A DNA stretch of 24,047 nt from a virus. Shown here one piece after another: positions 13,581 to 21,697 of this stretch. The stretch lies in IMG/VR virus record IMGVR_UViG_3300021961_000626, positions 1 to 24,047 of that record. One strand, given 5' to 3'. Below the pieces are notes generated by a model. That model had not been told where the DNA came from. It did no database searches and worked only from the letters and a program-made list of their open reading frames with translations. Numbering within the stretch: position 1 is the stretch's first letter; each line of letters begins with the position of its first letter. Made by a program: the position numbers and the translations under genes.

Positions 13581-16500
13581 ATGGAACCTTTCCGCCCTGC
13601 CCTGTTTGAGCGCAGCGTCGTTCCAGAGGCCCCCGGAATCGGAGAAGTTGTTGGCGCGCAGCTAGGCTATAGCTATGCGCCAGTCCTCGACTCGATCTAC
13701 AACGACCTTCGCTATGGTCCGCGCGATCCCAGCTATGATCCCAAGGCTGATGCCGGGGAATATTTGGGCATTGCTCCAGAGCTAGTTCTTCGAGCAAGGA
13801 ACGAAGCCCATATGGCTGCCATCAAGCGCAGCATAAATGGGATGAATGAAGATCGTCAGGTGATGTCGCAAGCTTCTATTTGGCAGCATTTGGGTGCTGG
13901 CATCTTTGACCCGATTAACCTCATGGCCCTTCCTTTTGGTGGGCCTACAATTGGCATTGGGCGTTCTGCGTTGCGTATAGGCGCTGGCGTTGGGGCAATT
14001 CAAGCTGGCCTTGAAGCTGCTTCTTTGCCCGTTGACCCTTATCGCACCTATCAGGAAAGCGCGCTGAACATTGCTACTGCTTCTCTGTTTGGCGCTGGCT
14101 TTGGCGCTGCGCTTGGCGCGCCATTGACTGCTCGCGCTCAGGCATGGACCAACACGCGGAACCAACTTCGCGCTCAGTTCGATCAGATCAGGCGCATCGA
14201 GGAGGTTGCCAATCTTAGCCGTGACGACATCGCTGGGATGCAGCCGCGCGATCAGCGTCCTTTCGGCGCTTTGAGCGACGAAGAAATCAGAGTGACTGTT
14301 GCGCGCATTGAGGCTGACGCAGAAAACCTACAACGCTCTGCTGATCCTGCTGCTGGCGGTATGGACATCAGGGATCGCGCTGACGAGATTCTGGCCGAGG
14401 CTACTCCCTATCGTCGTGAGCTAGGGTTCCGTGCGCTTGAGCTTGAGAACATCGACATCAAGGACCCCTACAACATTGCGCCGTCATGGTTCACCGACAG
14501 CATGTTGTTCAAGTTTGTGACCACGCCGTTTAAGCGTCAGCTTCAAGCCAAGATTCCTTCTTCTGTGAAAGAAAAATTTGTCAAACTTGCATCTGACGCA
14601 GGCATGGCGTTGAACCTTAATCTTCTTGGATTGGCAACGCCTCAATCTGTTTATCAACTTGCTGCCGTCTCTCAGGGACGCTGGGTCGCTTCGCATGACG
14701 AGCTTCTCAAGCTCTGGTCTGCGGATACCAATGCTCCACTTGCAACTGTGCTTGACCTGAACATTGGCGATTTGGCGCGTCAGGCTTCTCGCGCGCCTGA
14801 CACCTACGGCCAGTGGCTTAAGCAAGTGAACGAGAAGCGCATCCAGAATGACACGAACCTGACCGAGAACCAGATCAAGGCGGTCGAAGTCATCAATCGC
14901 TACTTCAAGGATGCAGAGCGCCGCCTTGAGGATGTCGGTCTTATTGGAACCAGCAAGGGGATGCAGAACCAGATTGCTCGCCTTGAACAAGAGATTGCTG
15001 CCCTTACGAATGAGCTTGCTGCGTTTCAGACTGTTCGCACGATTACTGTTGGCACTGGAACTGCTACTCAGACTGTGACCACTGGTCGCGGCATTAGAGA
15101 ACGTGAGATGATCAAGGGCCGTCTTGAGATGCTTCAGAAGCGCCTTGAGGAGCGTCAGGAAGAAGCATCTGCATTGCAAGATTTTGCTGTGAACCCTGAA
15201 CGTGAAGATGTGTTCTTCCCCCGCTTCTGGGACAACGCAGCGATCAACGCCAATCGCCAAGAGTTCGCTCAAGTCCTGTTCAACTGGTATCAGCAGAACC
15301 CGACGATCATGCGCTTTGACCCTGAGCAGGGTCGCTTTGTTCGCGTTGAGCTAGAAACCAGCGAGCGAGCTATCCGTGAGCGTGTAGATCAGACCATCGC
15401 CAACATCCTTGGCGAGAAAGACCCAACCAATGTGGACAACATTGGCTTTGGTTATGGCCGCTCCAAGCACTTCCGCCATCGTCAGGTAGACATCCCTAAC
15501 AAGCTGGTGATGAAGTTCATCATCACTGATCCGTTGGCTGCTATGAAGGCATATGCCACGCGCATCGAGCCGCGCTACGAGTATGCCCGCATGTTTGGCA
15601 AGGACGTTGATGGCGTTATCTTTGACATGCGTCGTGAGATGATTCGGGCTGGCAAAACAGAAGCAGAGATTGCCAAGACTATTGTTGACTACAACCACCT
15701 CTATGATCGTATCGCTGGCACTGTGGTCCGCAATCCGGGCGCTCTCAACCAGCGCGCTGCCTTTGCTCTCAAGGAAGCTGCCTCGTTCACTTACATGACT
15801 TCTGCTGGCTTCGCTGCTTTGCCTGACTTTGGCCGGATTGTGATGGAGTATGAACTAGAGAATGTGGTGAAAGGCGTTCAGACCATCCTTGATCGGCAGA
15901 AAGTGTCGATGACTGTAGATGAGGTAAGGCTTGCTGGCGAGGCGATTGATATTCTTCGCGGCACGGCTCACCTTCGTCTTGTCGAAGGCATGGCAAACGA
16001 CATCAACGCCAACGAGCTACTGACAAAAGCTCGCAACGCTTTCTACATCCTTAACGGTCTTGCTCCTATGACCACGCTCGCCAAGCAACTAGCTGGCATC
16101 GTGGACGCTCATACGATCATCGACTACTCGATCAAGCTGACACGCGGAGAGTTGGACGATCAGTCTCGCGTTTGGCTTGCTCGTCATGGCATTGACGAAG
16201 ACTTTGCTGGCAAGATCGCCCGTGCGCCTTGGCATGTAAATGACAAGGGACTCTACATGGCAAACACCGAGCAATGGGCTGACAGCATTTTCATTCCTGA
16301 GATTGATGGCAAGACCGTCAGGATCATCGAGTCAAGCGAGGATGGCTCTCCTGTTGGATACACTAACGAGAATGGCCGCTACGTTCCCGCCCGATACAAC
16401 CGGGAGACGAACACCATTTTCTTTGACCGCGAGTTCATCGAGGGCATTCAGTTCAACGAGAAGGCTTGGCTTGATCCAAAGGTGGAGGGCGTTGATGCGC

Positions 16501-17372
16501 TGCCCGACATCTTCAAAACCCCCAAGCAATGGTCCAACTTCGTGATGCTGCATGAGATTATGCACACGCGCTCTGCGAAGATGGATGGCGAGACACTGCC
16601 TGCCTACGAAAATCGCATCAACCAGATGGCTCTGACTGAGTATCGCAAGCAGCAGACGATCAACCAAGACACTGTTGAGAAGTTCCGTGTTGCTTTGAAC
16701 AGCGGCGTCATGAACGTGATTATGTCTGGCACCCCGGCAGACAAGCCGATCATCACCGATGGCGTGATCTACATTCCGGCGCGGATTGGGAAACCGTTTG
16801 GGTTCAAAGAAGACTCGCGCAATCCCGGCTATGTTCGGATTGAGAACGGCTTCCTTGGTCTGCCCTTCCAGTTCTACAGCTTTGCTTTTGCAAACGTGAA
16901 CAAGACTGTTGGCGCGTTGGCGCAGGGTCAGGTGAAGAACCGCGCCATTGGCGTGGCAACGATGCTTGGCTTGGCCTACATGTCTATGCAGCTCAGGACG
17001 CCAGATTACGTTTGGGACAAGATGAGTTGGCAGGACAAGTTCGCCAGAACCTACGACATGAGCGGCGTGACTGCGCTCTACTCTGATCTGTTCTACACGG
17101 CGATGCACACCTCGCTTGCTCTTGGCGGGCCGAACATCACTGGTGGCTTGCTGTCTCCCAAGTTCCCTCAGCAGCCCAGCATGGCAGATGCGATCAATGG
17201 TTTTGCTGGTGCTGGCCCGTCTTGGGCTACTGACATGGCTCTTGGCATCTACCAGTTCGCTGGGGGCGACTACGGCGAGGGCGCTAGGGAGGTTGTGCGG
17301 AACCTTCCATTTGCGCGGATGTGGTTCTGGAAGGACGAGATGAACCAACTGACGAAGGCGTGGGCGCAGTAA
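13581..17372 (+). CDS. internal virion (ejection) protein, T7 gp16-like, with HExxH metalloprotease motif
   Basis: A 1263-residue protein, similar in length to T7 gp16 (1318). The N terminus begins directly in a gp16-like helical region. It has hydrophobic, glycine-rich segments (about residues 105-180), coiled-coil stretches (about 461-485 and 508-535) and a C terminus ending RNLPFARMWFWKDEMNQLTKAW, recalling gp16 ends. The lytic transglycosylase domain that opens T7 gp16 is not visible. Instead, near the C terminus, WSNFVMLHEIMHTRSAKMDG holds an HExxH zinc-binding motif at 991-995 with catalytic Glu992; Glu1010 in AYENRINQMAL is a possible third ligand. The ejection role is inferred from position; the protease from the motif. 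TAGGAG at 13569-13574 is a good ribosome-binding site. Confidence 0.8.
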   Translation: MEPFRPALFERSVVPEAPGIGEVVGAQLGYSYAPVLDSIYNDLRYGPRDPSYDPKADAGEYLGIAPELVLRARNEAHMAAIKRSINGMNEDRQVMSQASIWQHLGAGIFDPINLMALPFGGPTIGIGRSALRIGAGVGAIQAGLEAASLPVDPYRTYQESALNIATASLFGAGFGAALGAPLTARAQAWTNTRNQLRAQFDQIRRIEEVANLSRDDIAGMQPRDQRPFGALSDEEIRVTVARIEADAENLQRSADPAAGGMDIRDRADEILAEATPYRRELGFRALELENIDIKDPYNIAPSWFTDSMLFKFVTTPFKRQLQAKIPSSVKEKFVKLASDAGMALNLNLLGLATPQSVYQLAAVSQGRWVASHDELLKLWSADTNAPLATVLDLNIGDLARQASRAPDTYGQWLKQVNEKRIQNDTNLTENQIKAVEVINRYFKDAERRLEDVGLIGTSKGMQNQIARLEQEIAALTNELAAFQTVRTITVGTGTATQTVTTGRGIREREMIKGRLEMLQKRLEERQEEASALQDFAVNPEREDVFFPRFWDNAAINANRQEFAQVLFNWYQQNPTIMRFDPEQGRFVRVELETSERAIRERVDQTIANILGEKDPTNVDNIGFGYGRSKHFRHRQVDIPNKLVMKFIITDPLAAMKAYATRIEPRYEYARMFGKDVDGVIFDMRREMIRAGKTEAEIAKTIVDYNHLYDRIAGTVVRNPGALNQRAAFALKEAASFTYMTSAGFAALPDFGRIVMEYELENVVKGVQTILDRQKVSMTVDEVRLAGEAIDILRGTAHLRLVEGMANDINANELLTKARNAFYILNGLAPMTTLAKQLAGIVDAHTIIDYSIKLTRGELDDQSRVWLARHGIDEDFAGKIARAPWHVNDKGLYMANTEQWADSIFIPEIDGKTVRIIESSEDGSPVGYTNENGRYVPARYNRETNTIFFDREFIEGIQFNEKAWLDPKVEGVDALPDIFKTPKQWSNFVMLHEIMHTRSAKMDGETLPAYENRINQMALTEYRKQQTINQDTVEKFRVALNSGVMNVIMSGTPADKPIITDGVIYIPARIGKPFGFKEDSRNPGYVRIENGFLGLPFQFYSFAFANVNKTVGALAQGQVKNRAIGVATMLGLAYMSMQLRTPDYVWDKMSWQDKFARTYDMSGVTALYSDLFYTAMHTSLALGGPNITGGLLSPKFPQQPSMADAINGFAGAGPSWATDMALGIYQFAGGDYGEGAREVVRNLPFARMWFWKDEMNQLTKAWAQ

Positions 17373-17387
17373 CTTTGTCCTAGATAC

Positions 17388-17401
17388 ATTGTGCGTTGAT
17401 G
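17388..17401 (+). promoter_or_regulatory. repeated 14-base motif ATTGTGCGTTGATG, copy 2
   Basis: Identical to 2600-2613 and placed in the gap before the tail-fibre gene, where T7 has promoter phi17. Downstream, both copies continue with a C-rich stretch and then CTTCT at nearly the same distance (9 bases here, 8 at the other copy). A late promoter or RNA-processing element is inferred. Confidence 0.55.
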
Positions 17402-17404
17402 TGA

Positions 17405-17441
17405 CCCCCTCTTCTGTGGATTAAGAGCCAAGGAGAGGGGG
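17405..17441 (+). promoter_or_regulatory. strong hairpin covering the tail-fibre ribosome-binding site
   Basis: CCCCCTCTTCT (17405-17415) pairs with AGGAGAGGGGG (17431-17441) over 11 bp with one T-G wobble. A bulged G leads to three more pairs, TGG (17417-17419) with CCA (17428-17430), closing an 8-base loop. AAGGAG at 17430-17435, the likely ribosome-binding site for the ATG at 17448, is buried in the stem. It could block translation, act as a processing site, or pause transcription; there is no T-tract after it. Confidence 0.55.
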
Positions 17442-17447
17442 GAACCC

Positions 17448-19064
17448 ATGACCATCGACATCTCGGACAACAACCCGCGCATTATCTATAGCGTTGCCCA
17501 AGGGGTGACGCAGACTTCGTTTGCTGTCCCGTTTGAGTTCTTCGCAGATTCAGACCTAAACGTGTATGTGGATAGCGTCCTCAAGACGATCACCACCCAC
17601 TACACTGTGAGCGGTGGGGACGGCAGCACTGGCACGGTGACGATGAGTGTCACTGGTGCGACTGGTGGCTCTATCGTTGCAATCACCCGCGATGTGACCA
17701 TCGAGCGAGTGACTGACTTCACTCCCGGCGTGGAGATTAACCGCGCCGCGCTGAACACGCAGCTTGATACGCTGACTGCCATCGCTGCCGACATCAAAGA
17801 TCAGGCTCTGCGCGCTATCCGTGTGCAGGACTTCGATCCGTCTACGACTGGCTTCGAGATTCCGCTTGCTGCTGCTCGTGCGAACAAGGTGTTTGCTTTC
17901 GATAGCGCAGGCGCGGTGAGCATCACCAACGAGATTGGCGTCTACAAGGGTAACTGGGCTGCTTCTACCGCCTACGTCGAGCGCGATCTGGTCAAGGACA
18001 CTTCGACCAACAACATCTTCCTCTGCTTGGTTGGGCACACCTCAAGCGGTTCTCAGCCTCTTACGACGAACACTGACAGCGCCAAGTGGGCGCTCATTGT
18101 CGATGCTGCGACCGCTACAACATCGGCCTCTGCGGCTGCTTCTAGCGCCTCTGCGGCGGCATCTAGTGCTTCTTCTGCGTCATCGTCCGCTAGTTCTGCT
18201 TCTGCCTCTGCAAGTTCTGCATCTACAGACGCAAGCTACGTTGCTGGCGTTGCAGACAACTATCTCGGAGCTAAGACAAGCGATCCAACCTTGGACAATC
18301 AGGGCGATCCCCTTGTTGCTGGGCAGCTTTACTTCAATACCGTTTCTGGCGACATGCGCGTTTATACGGGGTCTGTTTGGTCAATCGCGTATCTTCCTGC
18401 CACTGGCTATGTTACTCTTGCTGGAACAGAAACGCTTCTCAACAAGACGCTAGATGACCCTAAGATTTCCCTTGGTGGAACCAATGGAACATCTGGTCAG
18501 GCTTTGGTTTCTCAAGGCGTTGGCGTTGCTCCCACTTGGGGATCGGTTAGTTCTGTAATTACTAAGACCTATACAAACCGCGCTGATCTAAGATCAATTG
18601 ATGGTCCAGCGGCGCTTATTGCTGTCGTTGAAAGTCTTGGCGTATTTGCTTGGGAGGCAGGCAGCGCTCAAGTCGACGACGACGAAACTTGCTTTGCTAC
18701 AACTAGCGGTCGCTGGCTTCTCTACGCTGCCGCGTGGGACTTGGTATATGAATACATTGTTGGCGAGCTTGAGCTTTTTGATGAGCTTAGGTCCATCGTC
18801 GACACTGTTTACAATGCAAATACCAACATTGGCAATCTCACCAGCCTTCAAATAACTAAAAACATTGCTGGCGCAGAACTTAATGATGCTGTGATTGTTA
18901 CTCCTGTTTTGCCACTTAGCACTGGCAATGATGGTTCTGTAACATTTTCTGGGGCAGTAACATCTTCTGGGGTTGTTACTGTAAACATTGGAAACGCATC
19001 TGCTTCTTCAAGAACTATTACTGCTGGCAACCTCAAAATACTCGTCCTGAAAGGAGTCAAGTGA
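17448..19064 (+). CDS. tail fibre protein with T7 gp17-type N-terminal domain
   Basis: Receptor-binding fibre. The 538-residue protein begins with the T7-fibre N-terminal attachment domain (residues about 10-130: YSVAQGVTQTSFAVPFEFFADSDLNVYV, then RDVTIERVTDFTPGVEINRAALNTQLDTL and the helix IAADIKDQALRAIRV). Next is a possible carbohydrate-binding ChtBD3-like module (166-218, YKGNWAASTAYVERDLVKD). A Ser/Ala-repeat shaft linker follows (222-263), and then a region with TETLLNKTLDDPKISLGG common in fibre proteins. The C terminus, NIGNASASSRTITAGNLKILVLKG, is beta-rich. The 3' part becomes AT-richer, suggesting exchange of the distal half. Preceded by the motif-and-hairpin region; overlaps the next gene by 1 base. 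Confidence 0.9.
   Translation: MTIDISDNNPRIIYSVAQGVTQTSFAVPFEFFADSDLNVYVDSVLKTITTHYTVSGGDGSTGTVTMSVTGATGGSIVAITRDVTIERVTDFTPGVEINRAALNTQLDTLTAIAADIKDQALRAIRVQDFDPSTTGFEIPLAAARANKVFAFDSAGAVSITNEIGVYKGNWAASTAYVERDLVKDTSTNNIFLCLVGHTSSGSQPLTTNTDSAKWALIVDAATATTSASAAASSASAAASSASSASSSASSASASASSASTDASYVAGVADNYLGAKTSDPTLDNQGDPLVAGQLYFNTVSGDMRVYTGSVWSIAYLPATGYVTLAGTETLLNKTLDDPKISLGGTNGTSGQALVSQGVGVAPTWGSVSSVITKTYTNRADLRSIDGPAALIAVVESLGVFAWEAGSAQVDDDETCFATTSGRWLLYAAAWDLVYEYIVGELELFDELRSIVDTVYNANTNIGNLTSLQITKNIAGAELNDAVIVTPVLPLSTGNDGSVTFSGAVTSSGVVTVNIGNASASSRTITAGNLKILVLKGVK
18111..18236 (+). repeat. Ser/Ala low-complexity tract in tail fibre
   Basis: It encodes 42 residues almost entirely Ser and Ala (fibre residues 222-263). 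A unit of about 21 bases starting GCCTCTGCGGC occurs twice in near-identical form. Such tracts link the virion-bound and distal parts of phage fibres and are common points of length change and recombination. Confidence 0.8.
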
Positions 19065-20416
19065 TGGCTACCGTCCGCGCACAACGTCTGCTGAACAACA
19101 TTACTGACGGCACAACAAATAGCACCGCTCTTGAAACTGCTCTTGGAACAAGCAGTATTCGTAGCGACTTTCAGCAAATTGTAAACGAAAGAAGCAAGGC
19201 TAGATTAATTCTTGCGGTAACAAATTCTGCATCATCTGTCGGCCAAAGTCTAACGGCTACAGAAGATTTTCTATCGTCTGCTTATGCGCTAAAAGAGTTT
19301 GCGCTTAACCCATCAAAAATTGGTCAATATTTTGGGCCGTCTATTGCTGCAAGCAATAGTTTGATGAACATCTTTACTGGCAACTCTGGTAATTTACTTG
19401 CTGCTACAAATAACCGTTTACTTGGTAGTAATATTTATACCTCTTCTTTTTCAAAAAATTATGCGTCAAGATTTATTACTGGGGCAGGGGCTACGTCGGC
19501 ATGGAATCTGCCGGTAATGACAAAAATAAGCACAATTTCCACTGGCAACACACGGCCTTGTGCAATAAATGGTTCTACTATTATTTGGAGCTTTGACGGG
19601 ACTCCATATAATAACAGTAACGTATTGCAGATTTCTACAGATGGTGGATTAACTAGTTCATTTCAAAAAATTGACGCTGGGAACAGTCAATCAATACGGG
19701 ACCTTTCTTATGGAAATGGACTATACATTGCTTGTGGGGATGCCAGCACGCTTTACAGATCAACAGACGGAACAACTTGGACTGCTGCTATTCTTTCTGG
19801 GAATCATAGCAAAGTTCGTTATGCTAATGGCAGATGGATTTTGATGGGACAAAGCACTGCATATTATAGCACTGATGGCATTTCTTGGTCTGTAGCAACC
19901 GGCAGTACTCCGGGATCACCTTCGCTAGACCTTCAATATATTGGAAACGACACATGGATTTGTGTCTACAATAGCACTAATATTTTGAGGTCAACTAACA
20001 ATGGCGCAAGCTGGAGCGTCGTTGGCGCTGGAGCAACTAATTATTGCCTTGCTTCAGATAACGCTGGAAACGTTGTTGTTGGAAGCACTTCAGGAGAATA
20101 TAGGTATTCTACAAACTACGGAGCAAGTTGGAGTAGCGGCGGCGTATTGAATGGCCTGAACTCAGCTTATATAGTTTATGGCGCAGCTTTTTATGGCGGC
20201 ACGTTTATTTTTAACCAAAATACAGTAAGCAATATGAGCTATTTGAGAACCGTTGGGGGAACTAGCTACCAATTATCGGTTGGAGTCGCTGCTGGAATTA
20301 ATCCTGTTCCCTCATTGGGTGCGGTAAACGCTGCGTCAAACTTGCGTGTTATTGATGGAAGGCTGACAACATCAATAGACCCTAATAATTTTTATGTGAA
20401 TTATGTGGGCCAATAA
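19064..20416 (+). CDS. tail-tip / receptor-binding protein with Asp-box (BNR) beta-propeller
   Basis: A 450-residue protein with five Asp-box-like repeats about 40 residues apart: STDGGLTSS (191), STDGTTW (233), STDGISW (269), STNNGASW (310) and STNYGASW (349). This is the SxDxGxxW pattern of sialidase-type propellers; the last two carry Asn or Tyr in place of Asp. The N-terminal 140 residues do not match anything I recognise and may bind the fibre. It probably contacts host surface sugars; no catalytic residues can be assigned. A GTG at 19061 is also in frame, but ATG 19064 overlaps the fibre stop (TGATG) and is 7 bases after AAAGGAG. The gene is visibly AT-rich, unlike most of the window, suggesting recent acquisition. 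Confidence 0.78.
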   Translation: MATVRAQRLLNNITDGTTNSTALETALGTSSIRSDFQQIVNERSKARLILAVTNSASSVGQSLTATEDFLSSAYALKEFALNPSKIGQYFGPSIAASNSLMNIFTGNSGNLLAATNNRLLGSNIYTSSFSKNYASRFITGAGATSAWNLPVMTKISTISTGNTRPCAINGSTIIWSFDGTPYNNSNVLQISTDGGLTSSFQKIDAGNSQSIRDLSYGNGLYIACGDASTLYRSTDGTTWTAAILSGNHSKVRYANGRWILMGQSTAYYSTDGISWSVATGSTPGSPSLDLQYIGNDTWICVYNSTNILRSTNNGASWSVVGAGATNYCLASDNAGNVVVGSTSGEYRYSTNYGASWSSGGVLNGLNSAYIVYGAAFYGGTFIFNQNTVSNMSYLRTVGGTSYQLSVGVAAGINPVPSLGAVNAASNLRVIDGRLTTSIDPNNFYVNYVGQ

Positions 20417-20417
20417 A

Positions 20418-20759
20418 ATGAAAGCAATCATCAAAGGCAGCAGAGTTATAGCAACTGCTCTTGACGACTACCCTGTGCAGGGGTGGGAGCAGGATGTTCT
20501 TGACGCACCTGATGGGCTGACTGTCGAGAACATGCACGAGTATGTCTATCAGGACGGGGTGCTTGAGCGCCCTGTCGCTAAGCTTGAACGGGACAAACGC
20601 AATCAACTACTCGCAGAAACAGATTGGGTTGTTGTGATGCACTCTGAGAAAGGAACGCCAGTTCCTTCTGAGTGGGCCGCTTATCGTCAAGCTTTGAGAG
20701 ACATCACTAACCAACAAGGTTTCCCGGACACTATCAACTGGCCCGCTAAACCTGAGTGA
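20418..20759 (+). CDS. tail fibre assembly chaperone (Phage_tail_APC-like)
   Basis: A 113-residue protein. The C-terminal half, RNQLLAETDWVVVMHSEKGTPVPSEWAAYRQALRDITNQQGFPDTINWPAKPE, fits the typical tail assembly chaperone pattern (RdxLLxxtDW...W..YRqaLRdip.Q.GFP..i.WP..P). The N-terminal half, MKAIIKGSRVIATALDDYP, is probably a small beta domain. Its role would be folding and trimerising the fibre or tip proteins encoded just upstream. An in-frame ATG at 20403 lies inside the previous gene; ATG 20418, right after that gene's stop, is preferred, although neither has a strong ribosome-binding site. Confidence 0.85.
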   Translation: MKAIIKGSRVIATALDDYPVQGWEQDVLDAPDGLTVENMHEYVYQDGVLERPVAKLERDKRNQLLAETDWVVVMHSEKGTPVPSEWAAYRQALRDITNQQGFPDTINWPAKPE

Positions 20760-20764
20760 CGCCC

Positions 20765-20974
20765 ATGAATACACTTGTCTCTGCTCACCAGCGCCTTGAT
20801 CGTCTGGAACCCAAGGTTGACCAGTTGGAGAAGGATGTCGCATCCGTGAAGACCGAGGTTCACTTTCAATTCAAAGAAGTGTTCCATCGTGTGAAGCGGC
20901 TTGAGGCAATCCTGATTACTGCTGCTGGCACGATCATCATGCTGCTTGTCTCTGTGCTTCTGAAGATGGGGTGA
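20765..20974 (+). CDS. XhlA-like membrane protein, possible holin
   Basis: A 69-residue protein with a heptad-like amphipathic N-terminal half (HQRLDRLEPKVDQLEKDVASVKTEVHFQFKEVFHRVKRLE) and one C-terminal membrane span (ILITAAGTIIMLLVSVLLKMG, residues 49-69). Coiled coil plus single C-terminal span is the plan of the haemolysin XhlA family often found in phage lysis cassettes. The position, at the head of the lysis block, agrees. A GTG at 20756 is in frame, but ATG 20765 is preferred. Which of the membrane proteins here is the true holin cannot be decided from sequence. Confidence 0.65.
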   Translation: MNTLVSAHQRLDRLEPKVDQLEKDVASVKTEVHFQFKEVFHRVKRLEAILITAAGTIIMLLVSVLLKMG

Positions 20975-20977
20975 AAA

Positions 20978-21217
20978 ATGGAAGGCTACTTGGGTCAGGT
21001 GATTCTCTTCGCGGGTTCTTTTGCCCCCAAGGATTGGGCATTTTGCGATGGTCAACTCATGGACATCTCGCAGAACCCGGCGCTCTTCAGCATCCTTGGG
21101 ACAACTTACGGAGGGGATGGGGTTCGCATCTTTGGGCTGCCGAATACGAAGGAGCGTGATGCAGATGGGATGCGGCACATCATCTGCATCTACGGCGTTT
21201 ATCCTTCGCACGGGTAG
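20978..21217 (+). CDS. mini tail-collar domain protein (MdpB-like)
   Basis: A 79-residue protein. Residues 1-56, MEGYLGQVILFAGSFAPKDWAFCDGQ then NPALFSILGTTYGGDGVRIFGLPNT, are a clear phage tail-collar domain as in microcystin-dependent protein MdpB. The last residues, MRHIICIYGVYPSHG, match the usual MdpB C terminus (YIIxxxGIFPSRN). The roughly 90-residue glycine-rich middle of full-length members is missing, so the collar joins directly to the end strand. It is probably a minor tail or fibre-tip component. The odd position between two lysis-type membrane proteins is worth noting. Starts 3 bases after the previous stop. Confidence 0.85.
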   Translation: MEGYLGQVILFAGSFAPKDWAFCDGQLMDISQNPALFSILGTTYGGDGVRIFGLPNTKERDADGMRHIICIYGVYPSHG

Positions 21218-21226
21218 TGAGTTAAA

Positions 21227-21697
21227 ATGCTTGATCCTGTAAGCGCCATAGCTCTCGCTTCGAGCGCCTACAATGCGATCAAGAAGGGCATTGAGTTCGG
21301 GCGTGAGCTTCAGGACATGGGTGGTCAACTGTCCCAGTGGGCCAGCGCCATCTCTGACTTGGAGTATTTCGAGAAGAAGGCAGAGGACCCGCCTTGGTAT
21401 AAGGCGTTCAGCGGCAGCGCCCAAGCTGAGGCTATGGAGGTCTTTGCTGCCAAGAAGAAGATAGAGGCGCAGCGCAACGAGCTTCGCACCTACATCCAGT
21501 TCAGCTACGGCCAGAGCGGGTGGGATGAGTTCCTCAAGATGGAGGCTGACATCCGCAAGCGGAGGCAGGCTCACGAGCATCGCAGAGCAGAGATGAAGGA
21601 GATGATAATCTCGGGCCTTCTCATCTTTCTTATGGTATCAAGTATCTCGGTCTTCCTTGCAGTTGTCCTGTGGCTCTATGTGGAGCAGAACAAATGA
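21227..21697 (+). CDS. conserved phage membrane protein of unknown function
   Basis: A 156-residue protein. The N-terminal region DPVSAIALASSAYNAIKKGIEFGRELQDMGGQLSQWASAISDLEYFEKKAEDPPWYKAFSGSAQAEAMEVFAAKKK is helical and charged. A basic helix (ADIRKRRQAHEHRRAEMKE) leads into one membrane span (about residues 125-148, MIISGLLIFLMVSSISVFLAVVLWLY). I recall very similar proteins (DPISA..., LSKWSKAISDL, GSA..A.EIF..KKK) in lysis regions of marine podoviruses without an assigned function. The membrane anchor, large N-terminal soluble part and location suggest a lysis accessory or holin-related role, but that is inference. It overlaps the next gene by 4 bases. Confidence 0.75.
   Translation: MLDPVSAIALASSAYNAIKKGIEFGRELQDMGGQLSQWASAISDLEYFEKKAEDPPWYKAFSGSAQAEAMEVFAAKKKIEAQRNELRTYIQFSYGQSGWDEFLKMEADIRKRRQAHEHRRAEMKEMIISGLLIFLMVSSISVFLAVVLWLYVEQNK

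Noticed and set aside
16332-17348. 338-codon open frame on the minus strand
   Set aside because: Antisense to the conserved C-terminal part of the gp16-like protein; no independent support.
18111-18236. Short-unit repeat array as a CRISPR or regulatory repeat
   Set aside because: It is in frame and encodes a Ser/Ala linker of the tail fibre; the units are not identical and have no spacers.
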